A stretch of 64,000 bases of DNA, from NCBI GenBank assembly GCA_005502775.1, contig SCNI01000006.1, positions 62,001 to 126,000 on the forward strand. Reading direction: 5' to 3'. Shown piece after piece: positions 19,770 to 29,095 of this stretch. Under the pieces are notes generated by a model that saw only the letters and a program-made list of their open reading frames with translations, had not been told where the DNA came from and did not search any database. Source of the DNA: Microbacteriaceae bacterium 3FA27C10. Its GTDB lineage: Bacteria; Actinomycetota; Actinomycetes; Actinomycetales; Microbacteriaceae. The first letter of the stretch is position 1, and each line of letters starts with the position of its first letter. The translations under genes and the position numbers were made by a program.

Positions 19770-19799
19770 GCGGGGCGTCGCCACCACGGGGCGCCCCGC
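19770..19799 (+). terminator. Probable terminator of the chaplin-like locus
   Basis: GCGGGGCG pairs with CGCCCCGC (8-bp perfect stem, 14-base loop), 45 bp after the stop at 19724. No T tract follows. The rest of the 199-bp gap up to 19924 shows no gene. Confidence 0.5.
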
Positions 19800-19923
19800 T
19801 GAGGCCTGCCTGGAAACAGATTCGCCGGACGGTAATTCGCCGCCCGCCCCACATCGGCTCTTCCCTCTCGCGTGCGCATCCGAAAACTGAGCTAATGTCA
19901 GTGGCTGCTGCTTGACTTGTCGT

Positions 19924-21546
19924 ATGACGGAGAAGCGGCCCACCCACGACGAAGCGCACGCGGTGCTCGCGGCGCTCTTCGCGCCGCCGGCCGGGCGGGG
20001 CGAGGCCGGGAGCGACGCGGCCGGGTTGAGCGGTCCCGGGTGGGGTGAGCGCGAGCCACGCCCCGGTGAACCGTACTCGGAGGCTCTGCTCGCTGAGGTC
20101 GCCGCCGTCGAGAGACTCGGCCGGCTCATCGATGCGCGCCGCACGCGGCTCGCGGGGGAGCTGGCCCACCGCTCGCGCAGCGAGCTCGGCGACGACGGCC
20201 TGGCCCGCTCGCAGAACTTCGTCACCCCCGCCAAGCTTCTCGCCGCCGTCGCCGGCACCTCGGTGCGCGAGGCGCAGGCCCGCATCGCGCTCGGGCTCCG
20301 CTTGCGCGAGAGCACCTCGTCGAGCGGCGCGGTGACCCGCCCGTTCTCTGAAGTCGGTGCGGCCCTCGAAGCCGGACTGCTCGGCGTCGAAGCCGCGTCG
20401 GCCGTCACGCGTGAACTCGGCGAGCTCGCCCGTCAGGGCGTCGACCCGAGTGCTCTGGCCGAGGCGGAGAGCACGCTCGTGCACCTCGGCTGCCAGAGCG
20501 AGGGCGGCCTCGGCTACAGCGCCGATGAGGTCGCGCGACTCGCCGTGCGGGTGCGAGACGCACTCGACCCCGACGGTGTCGCACCACGGGCCGAGCGGAT
20601 GCGCGAACTGCGCGGAATGACGATGTCGCGCTCCCGAGACGGCATGATCCGCGGCCGCTTCGCGCTCACACCGGAGCAGGGAGCGGTGTGGAACTCGGCG
20701 CTCCAGGCACTGGTCAGCCCACGGGTCTCCCCGCGGTTCGCGGCCGCGCCCGCGCCCGCCGGCCAGGCCGGCCCCGACGGCAGCGAATACGCACTGCGCG
20801 ACACACGAACGGGCCCGCAGAAACTCGTCGACGCTGCCACCGAGCTGATCGGCCGCGCCGCGGCAGCGCCCGAGATGCCGAAGGTCAACGGCAGTGCGCC
20901 CACGGTCAATGTGCACGTCTCCCTCGCCGACCTCAGCACGGAGCGCGGCGCCGCCTGGGCCGACGGGGTCGACGATCCGCTGCCGGTCGCCGCGGTCGAT
21001 CACCTGCTGTGCCACGCCGACGTCGTACCCACCGTGCTCGGCGCCAACGGCAGCATCCTGCAGCACGCGAAGACCCGTCGCTTGTTCTCTCCGGCGCAGA
21101 ACCGTGCTCTCGCGGTGCGCGACGGCGGATGCGTCTGGCCCGGCTGCGACCGGCCACCCTCCTACTGCGAGACCCACCACGTCGACGGCTGGACTTCCGC
21201 CGGCTACCTCCCCGGCCGCACCGACGTCGACAACGGCGTGCTGCTCTGCCATTTCCACCACGCAAACGTGCACCGCTCCGACTGGACGCTCGTGATGATC
21301 CACGGCGCACCCCATCTCATCCCTCCACGCTGGATCGACACCGCCCAGGCCCCGCGCCCCTGCACCCGCCGCCGAGTCGCCCTGCGCCCTCCGCCTATCG
21401 CCTTGCGCCCTCCGCGGCCACACCCCGCCGCCTCGCACACTGCACCTAACGCTCGGCCCCCTCAGCCACCACCGCGACCGGCACCGGCGGACGCTACGCC
21501 ACCCAGACGCGCCACCGGAGCGCCGGCGCCCCCTTCCTCCGTCTGA
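19924..21546 (+). CDS. DUF222 / HNH endonuclease domain protein
   Basis: A 540-residue protein of a type that is multicopy in Microbacteriaceae. A DUF222 region spans about residues 40-350. An HNH nuclease fold follows: DGGCVWPGCDRPPSYCETHH supplies two Cys and the His pair, and LLCHFHHANVH completes the metal-binding site. The last ~70 residues are Pro/Arg-rich and low-complexity. The ATG at 19924 is preferred over an in-frame TTG 12 bp earlier. The biological role of the family is unsettled (proposed links to mobile DNA or 13E12-type repeats); there are no repeats or ends here that mark a mobile element. Confidence 0.82.
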   Translation: MTEKRPTHDEAHAVLAALFAPPAGRGEAGSDAAGLSGPGWGEREPRPGEPYSEALLAEVAAVERLGRLIDARRTRLAGELAHRSRSELGDDGLARSQNFVTPAKLLAAVAGTSVREAQARIALGLRLRESTSSSGAVTRPFSEVGAALEAGLLGVEAASAVTRELGELARQGVDPSALAEAESTLVHLGCQSEGGLGYSADEVARLAVRVRDALDPDGVAPRAERMRELRGMTMSRSRDGMIRGRFALTPEQGAVWNSALQALVSPRVSPRFAAAPAPAGQAGPDGSEYALRDTRTGPQKLVDAATELIGRAAAAPEMPKVNGSAPTVNVHVSLADLSTERGAAWADGVDDPLPVAAVDHLLCHADVVPTVLGANGSILQHAKTRRLFSPAQNRALAVRDGGCVWPGCDRPPSYCETHHVDGWTSAGYLPGRTDVDNGVLLCHFHHANVHRSDWTLVMIHGAPHLIPPRWIDTAQAPRPCTRRRVALRPPPIALRPPRPHPAASHTAPNARPPQPPPRPAPADATPPRRATGAPAPPSSV

Positions 21547-21617
21547 TGGGCTGTCACCGCCCACCGGGTCGATGCACCCTCCCACCGCGCCGCCAGGCGA
21601 ACGACTAGCGTTGCTGC

Positions 21618-22994
21618 ATGACCACGCACCTCAGCCGGCTGCAGCACTCCCGCGCCCCGCACCTCACGCTCGACGAGGGGATGGCGGCGGGCCGGGCGCT
21701 CCGCGCATCCGTTCCCCGCTCGGCGCATCGCGAGCCGGTCGACGAGGGCGGCCGTGACCCGCTCGGCATCCTCGCCGCGCAGAACGCCACCCGGTTGCCG
21801 GAGCTCGTGCCGCTGCGGCTCGAGCGGATGCTCGCGAGCCCGTTCGCGTTCTACCGGGGCACCGCGGGCATCATGGCCGCCGACCTCGCCCGCGGACCAG
21901 CCACCGGCGTGCACCTCGTGACCTGCGGCGACGCGCACATCAGCAACTTCGGCCTCTTCGCCTCGCCGCAGCGCACCCTCATGTTCGACCTCAACGACTT
22001 CGACGAGTCGGCGGCCGGGCCCTGGGAGTGGGACGTGAAGCGGCTCGTCACGAGCGTGATCATCGGTGCCCGCGACGCCGGCTTCGGCGAGCGCACCGTG
22101 AAGGAGTCGGCACTCACCGCCGCCGCCATGTACCGCACCGCCCTGCGCGACTTCATGCAGCTCGACGCCCTCGAGCGCTACTACTACCACCCTGACCCCG
22201 AGTCGCCACGGGTCGCCCTCGACGCGCGCTCCCGCAAGGTGCTCGACCGCGCCTCCCGCCAGGCCCGCAAGCGCACCTCTCGCTCCTACCTGGAGAAGAT
22301 CTCCACGCGCGACGCCGACGGAAACCTCCTCATCGTCGAGAACCCGCCGGTGCTCACCCACGTGGCCACCTCGGTGGAGTCCGAGGTGGAGGAGCTCTTC
22401 GAGCAGTACCGCAGCACCGTTCCCGCCGACATCGCACTGCTGCTCTCCCACTTCACCCTCACCGACGTCGTGCGCCGGGTGGTCGGGGTGGGGAGCGTGG
22501 GCACGCGCTGCTTCATCCTCATCCTCACCGGCCCCTCGGGAGAGCCTCTCCTGCTGCAGGTGAAGGAGGCGCAGCGCTCCGTGATCGAGCAGTTCGGCGG
22601 GGTGCCGGCCGACGGCACCTACGACCACGAGGGGCACCGCGTGGTGGCCAGCCAGCGCATCCTGCAGTCCTCCTCCGACTCGTTCCTCGGCTACCTGCGC
22701 TACGAGGACCACGACTTCTACGTGCGCCAGTTCCGCGACATGAAGGGTTCGATCGAGACCACAGGGCTCCGGCCCGCGGAGTACACCCGCTACGTCACCG
22801 CCTGCGGCATCGCGCTGGCCCGCGCCCACGCGCAGAGCCTCGACGCACCGATCGTGGCCGGCTACCTCGGCAACTCGCGGGAGTTCGACCGCGCCGTGGT
22901 GGACTGGTCGCTCGCCTACGCCGAGCTCTCCCTCGCCGACTACGAGGCGCTGAAACGGGCAGTGGCCGAGGGTTACGGCACCAGCACCCAATAG
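21618..22994 (+). CDS. DUF2252 family protein
   Basis: A 458-residue soluble protein covering the whole DUF2252 domain. Hallmarks are FYRGTAGIMAADL, CGDAHISNFG (kinase-like catalytic loop with HisxAsn) and FDLNDFDE (DFD-like metal site), so a kinase-type fold is likely, though the substrate is unknown. It is monocistronic on the plus strand, and its last 22 bp overlap the 3' end of the convergent carotenoid operon. Confidence 0.85.
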   Translation: MTTHLSRLQHSRAPHLTLDEGMAAGRALRASVPRSAHREPVDEGGRDPLGILAAQNATRLPELVPLRLERMLASPFAFYRGTAGIMAADLARGPATGVHLVTCGDAHISNFGLFASPQRTLMFDLNDFDESAAGPWEWDVKRLVTSVIIGARDAGFGERTVKESALTAAAMYRTALRDFMQLDALERYYYHPDPESPRVALDARSRKVLDRASRQARKRTSRSYLEKISTRDADGNLLIVENPPVLTHVATSVESEVEELFEQYRSTVPADIALLLSHFTLTDVVRRVVGVGSVGTRCFILILTGPSGEPLLLQVKEAQRSVIEQFGGVPADGTYDHEGHRVVASQRILQSSSDSFLGYLRYEDHDFYVRQFRDMKGSIETTGLRPAEYTRYVTACGIALARAHAQSLDAPIVAGYLGNSREFDRAVVDWSLAYAELSLADYEALKRAVAEGYGTSTQ

Positions 22995-23860
22995 CCCGCC
23001 ACCGGATGCAGCACCCAGCTCCAGATGAGCAGCAGGGTCACGAGGAACCCGGTGACGAAATTGAGCCAGAGAAAGCGGTGCCAGCCCGCGTTCGCCCGCT
23101 CCGCATCCGCGTCGCCGAGCGACCAGAACGGCAGCACGCTCACGGCGTAGGGCAGCGCGAGCACGGCGGCGAGCGGCCCGGGCCACGGGGTGAGCAGCAG
23201 GAGCAGCCCGCCGAGCAGGTAGGCCGCGAAGGCGAAGCGCACCGTCGCCCTCGCCCCGATGACGGTGGCGATCGATCCGATGCCGGCCTCCCGGTCGGCC
23301 ACGATGTCCTGCACCGCCCCGAAGGCGTGGCTCGCGACGCCCCAGAGGAAGAAGGCGGCGAGCACGGCCCAGAGGCCCGGCGTGAACACGGCGCCGGCGA
23401 GCACGAGGCCGTAGACGGCCGGGCTCACGAAATGCGTGCTGGAGGTGAGCGAATCGAGGAACGGCCGCTCCTTGAACCGCAGGCGGGGCGCGCTGTAGGC
23501 GATGACCGCGACGATGCTCACGGCGAGCACGAGCCACGACAGCGGCGAGCCCACCACCACGAGGAACACCAGGAACGGGATGTTCGTCACGGCCACCGCC
23601 ACGAGCGTCGGCCGGTGCAGCGAACGGTCGAGCACCGCGCCCTCCACCCCTCCCTTGCGCGGGTTGCGCAGGTCGGACTCGTAGTCGAAGACGTCGTTGA
23701 TGCCGTACATCGCGAGGTTGTAGGGAATCAGGAAGTAGAGCGTGCCGAGCACGAACACCAGGTCGACCTCGCGCGTGGTCATGAGGTAGCCCGCCGCGAA
23801 CGGGAAGGCCGTGTTCACCCACGAGAGCGGGCGCGACGAGAGCAGCAACTGGCGGATCAC
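22973..23860 (-). CDS. crtEb: Lycopene elongase/hydratase-type prenyltransferase (UbiA family)
   Basis: A 295-residue membrane prenyltransferase with about eight transmembrane helices. The first Asp-rich motif is YGINDVFDYESD (NDxxDxxxD) and the second is AVQDIVADREAG (DxxxD). In the C50 carotenoid pathway it adds C5 units to lycopene, giving flavuxanthin-like intermediates. It is the last gene of crtE-B-I-Ye-Yf-Eb. GTG at 23860 overlaps the crtYf stop by 4 bp, and AAGGAG lies upstream. Its stop lies inside the 3' end of the convergent DUF2252 gene. Confidence 0.92.
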   Translation of the reverse strand: MIRQLLLSSRPLSWVNTAFPFAAGYLMTTREVDLVFVLGTLYFLIPYNLAMYGINDVFDYESDLRNPRKGGVEGAVLDRSLHRPTLVAVAVTNIPFLVFLVVVGSPLSWLVLAVSIVAVIAYSAPRLRFKERPFLDSLTSSTHFVSPAVYGLVLAGAVFTPGLWAVLAAFFLWGVASHAFGAVQDIVADREAGIGSIATVIGARATVRFAFAAYLLGGLLLLLTPWPGPLAAVLALPYAVSVLPFWSLGDADAERANAGWHRFLWLNFVTGFLVTLLLIWSWVLHPVAGYWVLVP

Positions 23861-24189
23861 GAGGGCTCCTTGCGGTCGGCGCCGAGCAACGTCCAGACGG
23901 AGGGCAGCAACACCACGGCCGCGATGGCGTAGGCGAAGTCCTCCAGGGGGGCGATGCCCACGAAGGCGCCGGAGATGAGCTTCGGGTCGTAGCCGACGAG
24001 GCCCACCGAGATCATGACGTTGTCGAACACCGCGGTGAGGGCGAGCAGCACGGCTGCGGTGATGCCGACGGGTGCCGCCAGCCGGCGGAGCGCATCCGGG
24101 GCCCGGCCCACCACGGCCACGATCGCGGCGGCGATTCCTGTGGCGGCCACGACCGCGAGGAACACGAGGTTGAGGGCCCAATAGCTCAT
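23857..24189 (-). CDS. crtYf: C50 carotenoid epsilon-cyclase subunit, CrtYf-like
   Basis: A 110-residue lycopene-cyclase-domain protein with three transmembrane helices. The conserved PLEDFAYA motif (family PxE(E/D)) lies near residue 80. In actinobacteria two such small subunits act together to close the rings of C50 carotenoids. Both its ends overlap neighbours by 4 bp (crtYe upstream, crtEb downstream), indicating tight coupling. Confidence 0.9.
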   Translation of the reverse strand: MSYWALNLVFLAVVAATGIAAAIVAVVGRAPDALRRLAAPVGITAAVLLALTAVFDNVMISVGLVGYDPKLISGAFVGIAPLEDFAYAIAAVVLLPSVWTLLGADRKEPS

Positions 24190-24563
24190 GAGTCGCCTCC
24201 CTGAGGCGGGTTCGCGTTCGCCTGGGCGCCGCGGCCGGCGCCGGCGGAGCGCGGGCGGGCGAGCACCCGCTGCGCCCCGCAGAACACGACCATGGTGAGG
24301 TAGCAGAGCAGTGTGAGGAAGAACAGCTCCTCGATCGGCAGCTCGGGCGCGAGCAGGAGGCCCGTCATGAACGCCGTCTCTCCGCGGAAGAAGATGCCGA
24401 GCCCGATGCCCGCGAGATCCCACACCACGAAGAACGTCACCCCGATGGCGAGCACCACGACCGCCCGCACCGGCCGCGCGAACAGGAACAGCCGCCAGCG
24501 CCGGTCGATCACCACCATTCCGGTGAGCGAGATCACTAGCGCCGCCAGATACAGGATGCCCAT
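24186..24563 (-). CDS. crtYe: C50 carotenoid epsilon-cyclase subunit, CrtYe-like
   Basis: A 125-residue lycopene-cyclase-domain subunit with three transmembrane helices and the conserved LPIEELFF motif (PxEE). The hydrophilic Ala/Gly-rich C-terminus (residues ~105-125) is species-specific. It pairs with the following crtYf to form the heterodimeric cyclase. It starts 14 bp after the crtI stop; the ATG at 24563 fits the family start. Confidence 0.9.
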   Translation of the reverse strand: MGILYLAALVISLTGMVVIDRRWRLFLFARPVRAVVVLAIGVTFFVVWDLAGIGLGIFFRGETAFMTGLLLAPELPIEELFFLTLLCYLTMVVFCGAQRVLARPRSAGAGRGAQANANPPQGGDS

Positions 24564-24577
24564 GGCCGGCTCCGCCC

Positions 24578-26383
24578 TCAGGCGCCGGACGGCCGCACCG
24601 GGCCCGCGCCGAGCGGCCGCAACGGCTCGGGCAACGCGGTGGTGGTGGTGTCGCCGTGCAGTCGCTTGATCACGAGTTCGGCGCTGATGAGGCACATCGG
24701 CAGGCCGATGCCGGGCGTGGTGGAACCGCCGGCGTAGTAGAGGCCGTCGACCTTGGTGCTCGCGTTGCGGGCGCGGAACATGGCGCTCTGCCGCAGAGTG
24801 TGTGCGGGGCCGAGCGCCGTGCCCTGCCAGGAGTTGAGGTCGGCGGCGAAGTCGGCGGGCCCGACCGTGCGGCGCAGCACCACGCGCTCGGCCAGGTCGG
24901 GGATGCCCGCCCATTCCGCCACCTGCGCGATGGCGGCGTCGGCGAGCTGCTCCACCCGGGGATCGCCCGCGCCGTCGATGCCGCCGGCGCCGATGGAGGG
25001 GTCTGCGGGGAGAGGAACCAGCACGAAGAGATTCTCGTGACCCGCGGGCGCGACGGAGTCGTCGGTGGCGCTGGGCCGGCAGACGTAGAGCGAGGCGGGC
25101 TCGGGCACCGAGGTCTGGTGGCCCGGGCCCGTGCCGAAGATCTTCTCGAAAGAGCCCTTCCAGTCCTTCGTGAAGAAGAGGGTGTGGTGCTCGAGCTCCG
25201 GCAGTTCGCCTTCGACTCCGAGCAGCACGAGCAAGGCGCTGGGGCCCGCCGTCTTCTTCTCCCAATAGCTCTCGGGGTAGGTCTGCAACTCCGGCAGCAG
25301 CAGGGCCGTCTCGGTGTGCCACAGATCCGCGGTGGAGACCACGAGTTCGCCGTCGAGCGAGTGGGCGCGGCCGGCCGCGTCGGTGTAGTGCACGCCGCCC
25401 ACGCGCGGACGGCCGCTGCGTCCGTCCGGCACCTCGTCGGGCTCCGGTGCCGGAACGGGCGCGATCGACGCCTCGCCCGCCAGCACCCGCCGGAGCTCGT
25501 CACGGTCGATGACGTTCGTGTCGAATTCCGTGGTCTCGTAGTCGTAGACGTCGACCGGGCCCGCCGGGGCAGCGGATGCCGCCTCCGCGCCGTCGACCGC
25601 CATCACGATCCGCGAGACCGCGGCGCCGGTCACGATCTCCACGCCCTCGGCCACGGCGAGTCGCTCGACCGCGTCGATCACCGTGGCGAGCCCGCCCATC
25701 GGGTAGAGCACGCCCTCGTCGAGGTCGAGATGGCTCATCAGGTGATACATGCTCGGAGCGGAATATGGCGAGCTGCCGAGGAAGACGGCCGGATAGCCGA
25801 GCACCTGCTGCAGCCGCGGGTCTCGCACCGTGCGCGCCGCGAAACCGGCGAGCGGCTCGGTGAGCAGGCGCGTGAGCCGGGGGAGTCGCCGCAGCACGGG
25901 GCCGGCGAGCAAGGGCGAGATCTTCTCGAAGGTGGAGTAGAGAAAGTACTCCTTGGCGAGCGCATAGGTCTCCTCGGCCGAGTCGAGGTAGCCCGCCATC
26001 CGCACGCCGGAGCCCGGCTCGATCGATTCGAAGAGCTCGAGGTTCTCGTCGCGGCCGGCGGCGATGTCGACGGGGGCGAACTCCCCCTCGAAGTAGACGC
26101 GGTAGCCCGGGTCGAGCTTCACGAGCTCGAGCTCGGCCTCCGCACTCGTGCCGAGCAGCTTGAAGAAGTGGTCGAACACCTCCGGCATGAGGTACCACGA
26201 AGGCCCGGTATCGAAGCGGAACCCCTCGCTCTCCCAGACCCCGGCTCGCCCGCCGACAGCGTCGTTCTTCTCGAGGAGGGTGACCTGATGGCCCTCGCGC
26301 GCGAGGAGCGCGGCGGTCGCCAGCCCGCTGATGCCCCCGCCGATCACGATCGCCCGCCGGGCGCTGTCGTTACTCGCGGTCAC
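24578..26383 (-). CDS. crtI: Phytoene desaturase
   Basis: A 601-residue flavoprotein that converts phytoene to lycopene. The N-terminal FAD-binding motif is IVIGGGISGLATAALLA, followed by EKNDAVGGRAG. The C-terminal signature GLYYAGGSTTPGIGLPMCL is also typical of bacterial CrtI. It is longer than most CrtI (about 500-550) because of an insert near residues 270-330 and a Pro-rich tail. The GTG at 26383 overlaps the crtB stop by 4 bp. Confidence 0.94.
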   Translation of the reverse strand: MTASNDSARRAIVIGGGISGLATAALLAREGHQVTLLEKNDAVGGRAGVWESEGFRFDTGPSWYLMPEVFDHFFKLLGTSAEAELELVKLDPGYRVYFEGEFAPVDIAAGRDENLELFESIEPGSGVRMAGYLDSAEETYALAKEYFLYSTFEKISPLLAGPVLRRLPRLTRLLTEPLAGFAARTVRDPRLQQVLGYPAVFLGSSPYSAPSMYHLMSHLDLDEGVLYPMGGLATVIDAVERLAVAEGVEIVTGAAVSRIVMAVDGAEAASAAPAGPVDVYDYETTEFDTNVIDRDELRRVLAGEASIAPVPAPEPDEVPDGRSGRPRVGGVHYTDAAGRAHSLDGELVVSTADLWHTETALLLPELQTYPESYWEKKTAGPSALLVLLGVEGELPELEHHTLFFTKDWKGSFEKIFGTGPGHQTSVPEPASLYVCRPSATDDSVAPAGHENLFVLVPLPADPSIGAGGIDGAGDPRVEQLADAAIAQVAEWAGIPDLAERVVLRRTVGPADFAADLNSWQGTALGPAHTLRQSAMFRARNASTKVDGLYYAGGSTTPGIGLPMCLISAELVIKRLHGDTTTTALPEPLRPLGAGPVRPSGA

Positions 26384-27345
26384 TGGATCGTGTCTCCCTC
26401 GTGGTCGCCGCGGGCAGCGCGTGCGCCGCTCGCCTTGGGGAGCCGCCCGAGCGCGGCCCCTGCAGCTATTCTCGCCTTCACGGGGTTCGGAACCCGGATG
26501 CGCGTGGCCGCGAGTACGGATGCCGGCGTGGCCCGCAGTCGATCCGTCAGCTCCTCGAACAGTCCTTGCGCGAGCGCGACGGCCCGCCGGCTCGACGCGG
26601 GGAGGCCGGGGAGGCAGGAGCGCGCGATCCGCAGATCGTCGTCGATGTCGTCCAGGATGCGCTCCTTCTCGGCCTCGCTGAACGTCTCGACGTCGATGCC
26701 GGGAAAGTAGCTGCGCCCGAGCGCGCCGAAATCGGCTGCCAGGTCGCGCAGGAAGTTGATCTTCTGGAACGCCGCCCCGAGGTGCCGGGCGCCGTCGGCG
26801 AGGCGCGCACGCTCGACCTCGCTCACCTGGACTCCGCGCAGGAAGGCGGCCAAGCACATCAGCCCCACCACCTCGGCCGAGCCGTAGACGTAGTCGTCGA
26901 AACTCTCCGGCGTGTGGCGGGTCTCGGAGACGTCGGAGCGCATCGAACGGAAGAACGGTGCCGTCAGCTCTTCGCCGAAGCCGGCGCGGCGGGCGGTCCA
27001 GCCGAAGGCGTGCACCACGAGGTTGGTGCTGTAGCCGCAGTGCATGGCTGTGACGGTCTCGCGCTCGAGGGCGTCGAGGCGGGCGCAGATCTCGGCCGGC
27101 GCCAGCGATGCCGAGGCCGCGACACCGTCGACCACTTCGTCGGCGATGCGGACGAGCGCGTAGATGTTCTCGACGTCCTGCCGCACCGGCTGCGCGAGCA
27201 GGCGGGAGGCGAGGCCGAACGAGGTGGAGTAGCGGCGGATCACCACCGACGCGGTCTCCATCGCGACCCGGTCGTAGAGGCTCGGAGCGTCGCCCGCGCT
27301 CGCTCCGCGCATCCAGTCGTCGCGACGCGGGTCGGTGCCGCTCAT
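26380..27345 (-). CDS. crtB: Phytoene synthase
   Basis: A 321-residue squalene/phytoene synthase that condenses two GGPP into phytoene. Both Asp-rich motifs are visible: first RIADEVVDG (DxxxD) and second NFLRDLAADF (DxxxD). The RSYFPG element of the family is present. The ATG at 27345 overlaps the crtE stop (ATGA), and the stop overlaps the crtI GTG. A C-terminal Arg/Gly-rich tail follows the conserved domain. Confidence 0.95.
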   Translation of the reverse strand: MSGTDPRRDDWMRGASAGDAPSLYDRVAMETASVVIRRYSTSFGLASRLLAQPVRQDVENIYALVRIADEVVDGVAASASLAPAEICARLDALERETVTAMHCGYSTNLVVHAFGWTARRAGFGEELTAPFFRSMRSDVSETRHTPESFDDYVYGSAEVVGLMCLAAFLRGVQVSEVERARLADGARHLGAAFQKINFLRDLAADFGALGRSYFPGIDVETFSEAEKERILDDIDDDLRIARSCLPGLPASSRRAVALAQGLFEELTDRLRATPASVLAATRIRVPNPVKARIAAGAALGRLPKASGARAARGDHEGDTIQ

Positions 27346-28412
27346 CGCACCCGCCCGAGCACCGCGGCGACGATCGGCCGGAACTCCTCCCGCACCGCGT
27401 CGGGCAGCGCCGGGTCGACGAGCGCCTCCCAGGCGCGGTTCGCGAAGTCGCGGGAGAGCGCCTCGGTGAAGCGGCGCGAGCCGGTCGACTCGAGAACGGC
27501 GCGGATGCGGTCGGCGTCGCCCGGGGTCAAGCCGGGCGACCCGAAGAGCCCGGCCACCGACTCCCACTCCGGGTGCGTCGCCGCGTGGGCGATGACGACC
27601 GTACGCTTGCCCTCGCGCAGGTCGCCGAGGGTCGTCTTGCCCGTGGCGTCCTCGTCTCCGAACACGCCGAGCAGGTCGTCGACGAGCTGGTACGCGATGC
27701 CGATGTTGCGTCCGAAGGCTCCGAGCGCCTCCACCGCGTCGCGCGGGGCGCCCGCGAGCACCGCACCGGCCTGCAGCGGCCCCTCGAAGGAGTACACGGC
27801 GGTCTTGAGGCGCTCCATGTCGAGGATCTCGTCGACGGTCGGCGGCTCGGAACGGATGGAGAAGTCGACGTCGTACAGCTCGCCCGCGGCCGCCGTGAAC
27901 ATGGCCTCGTCGAGGAGGTCCTGCAACCGGGTGCGCAGGATGCCCTCGGCACCGGAGCGGTCGATGAGGCGGTAGGCGTTGAAGAGGGCGAGGTCGCCCG
28001 CGATCACGGCCACCGACATCCCGCGGTGCTCGGCGATCGGCATCGGGATGCCCGCAGTCTGAGCGATGTCGCGGTAGCTGCCGGAGACGTTCGGGCCGCC
28101 GCGCCGCACGAAGTCGCGGTCGATCACGTCGTCGTGCACGATGAGCGCCGTGTGCAGCAGCTCGAACGCCGCGCCCACGTGGGCGGCCGCGTCGAGATCG
28201 ACGCCGCCGAGGGCCTCGTAGGCGGCCATCACCATGCGTGGGCGGAAGCGCTTGCCGCCGGTGGTGTTGCGCTCGAGGGTCTCCCAGAGGGCGGCGTATG
28301 GCGCTCCGAGGGCTTTCGCCCGATAGTGGGAATCGCTGAAGAACGCTGCCAGGACGCGCTCGACACGCTGTTGTCGGCGCTCCGACACCGCGAGCAGATC
28401 GTGCGTGTCCAC
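27342..28412 (-). CDS. crtE: Geranylgeranyl diphosphate synthase
   Basis: A 356-residue polyprenyl synthase. The first Asp-rich motif is HDDVIDRD; the second region is QLVDDLLGVFGDED. GGKRFRPRM near residue 50 binds IPP. It is the first gene of the crt operon, so it supplies GGPP to the following phytoene synthase. The start is GTG at 28412, only 45 bp from the divergent idi start. A minus-strand TTGTCC-N18-TGTAAC promoter can be drawn in that gap, which would give a very short or no leader. Confidence 0.92.
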   Translation of the reverse strand: MDTHDLLAVSERRQQRVERVLAAFFSDSHYRAKALGAPYAALWETLERNTTGGKRFRPRMVMAAYEALGGVDLDAAAHVGAAFELLHTALIVHDDVIDRDFVRRGGPNVSGSYRDIAQTAGIPMPIAEHRGMSVAVIAGDLALFNAYRLIDRSGAEGILRTRLQDLLDEAMFTAAAGELYDVDFSIRSEPPTVDEILDMERLKTAVYSFEGPLQAGAVLAGAPRDAVEALGAFGRNIGIAYQLVDDLLGVFGDEDATGKTTLGDLREGKRTVVIAHAATHPEWESVAGLFGSPGLTPGDADRIRAVLESTGSRRFTEALSRDFANRAWEALVDPALPDAVREEFRPIVAAVLGRVR

Positions 28413-28421
28413 GAACCCACG

Positions 28422-28440
28422 TTACATGGCAACCTGGTAA
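28422..28440. promoter_or_regulatory. Candidate operator between crtE and idi
   Basis: A 19-bp dyad of form TTACnnGG-nnn-CCnnGTAA fills most of the 45-bp region between the divergent crtE and idi starts. A factor bound here would cover both promoters. Actinobacterial crt clusters are often controlled by the MarR-type repressor CrtR. No regulator is adjacent here; a MarR gene lies at 63554. Operator status is inferred from symmetry and position. Confidence 0.5.
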
Positions 28441-28457
28441 TAAAGGACAATAGTGAA

Positions 28458-28985
28458 ATGAGCGCGTACTCCGAACAGGTCGTCCTGCTTGCCGATGACG
28501 GGTCGCCCATCGGTGTGGCCGACAAGCGGACCGTGCATTCCGACGACACCCCGTTGCACCTCGCGTTCAGCTGCCACGTGTTCGACGAGGCCGGTCGCAT
28601 CCTCGTGACGCGGCGTGCGCTCGGCAAGCTCACCTGGCCCGGGGTGTGGACGAACTCGTTCTGCGGGCATCCCGCGCCGGGGGAGGACATGGCGGAGGCG
28701 GTGCGCCGGCGGGCGCGCGACGAGCTCGGTCTCGAGCTGGCGGAGCTGACCTTGGCCCTGCCGGACTTCCGGTATCTCGCGATCGACGCATCCGGGATCG
28801 TGGAGAACGAGATCTGCCCCGTGTACACCGCGCGTGCGGCCGGCCCGCTCGCGCCGAATCCGGCCGAGGTCGCCGAGTGGCACTGGGCCGAGACCACCGA
28901 GGTGCAGCTCGCGGTGGCCCTCACGCCCTGGGCCTTCAGCCCGTGGCTCGTGCTGCAGCTGCCGCAGCTGCCCGCCCGGCCGTAG
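28458..28985 (+). CDS. idi: Isopentenyl-diphosphate delta-isomerase, type 1
   Basis: A 175-residue Nudix-fold isomerase interconverting IPP and DMAPP. The catalytic Cys69 is in NSFCGHP, the catalytic Glu in ENEIC, and the Nudix-like helix in EAVRRRARDELGL. AAAGGA lies about 10 bp before the ATG at 28458. It is divergent from the carotenoid operon, so both can be controlled from the same short region to feed precursor into C50 carotenoids. Confidence 0.95.
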   Translation: MSAYSEQVVLLADDGSPIGVADKRTVHSDDTPLHLAFSCHVFDEAGRILVTRRALGKLTWPGVWTNSFCGHPAPGEDMAEAVRRRARDELGLELAELTLALPDFRYLAIDASGIVENEICPVYTARAAGPLAPNPAEVAEWHWAETTEVQLAVALTPWAFSPWLVLQLPQLPARP

Positions 28986-29095
28986 CCGCCCTGTCCGGCG
29001 CACCTGCCGGGGATCTGAGCAGCTCCCCGCACGAGGTCCGAGCCGGTGCACCGCTGCGCGCCCCGAGCGGCGCAGCCCTCTGGCATGCTGATCTC

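Noticed and set aside
16803-20408. A minus-strand open frame of about 1200 codons running across both secreted-protein genes
   Set aside because: It is antisense to two genes with clear signal peptides, repeats and a wall anchor. Its Pro/Arg/Ala-rich composition is what a G/C-third-position gene produces on its complement, and it has no domain or ribosome site.
19924-21546. HNH/DUF222 gene as a sign of a mobile element or intron homing endonuclease
   Set aside because: No terminal repeats, target duplications, integrase or intron structure flank it; this family is a common chromosomal multicopy family in actinobacteria.
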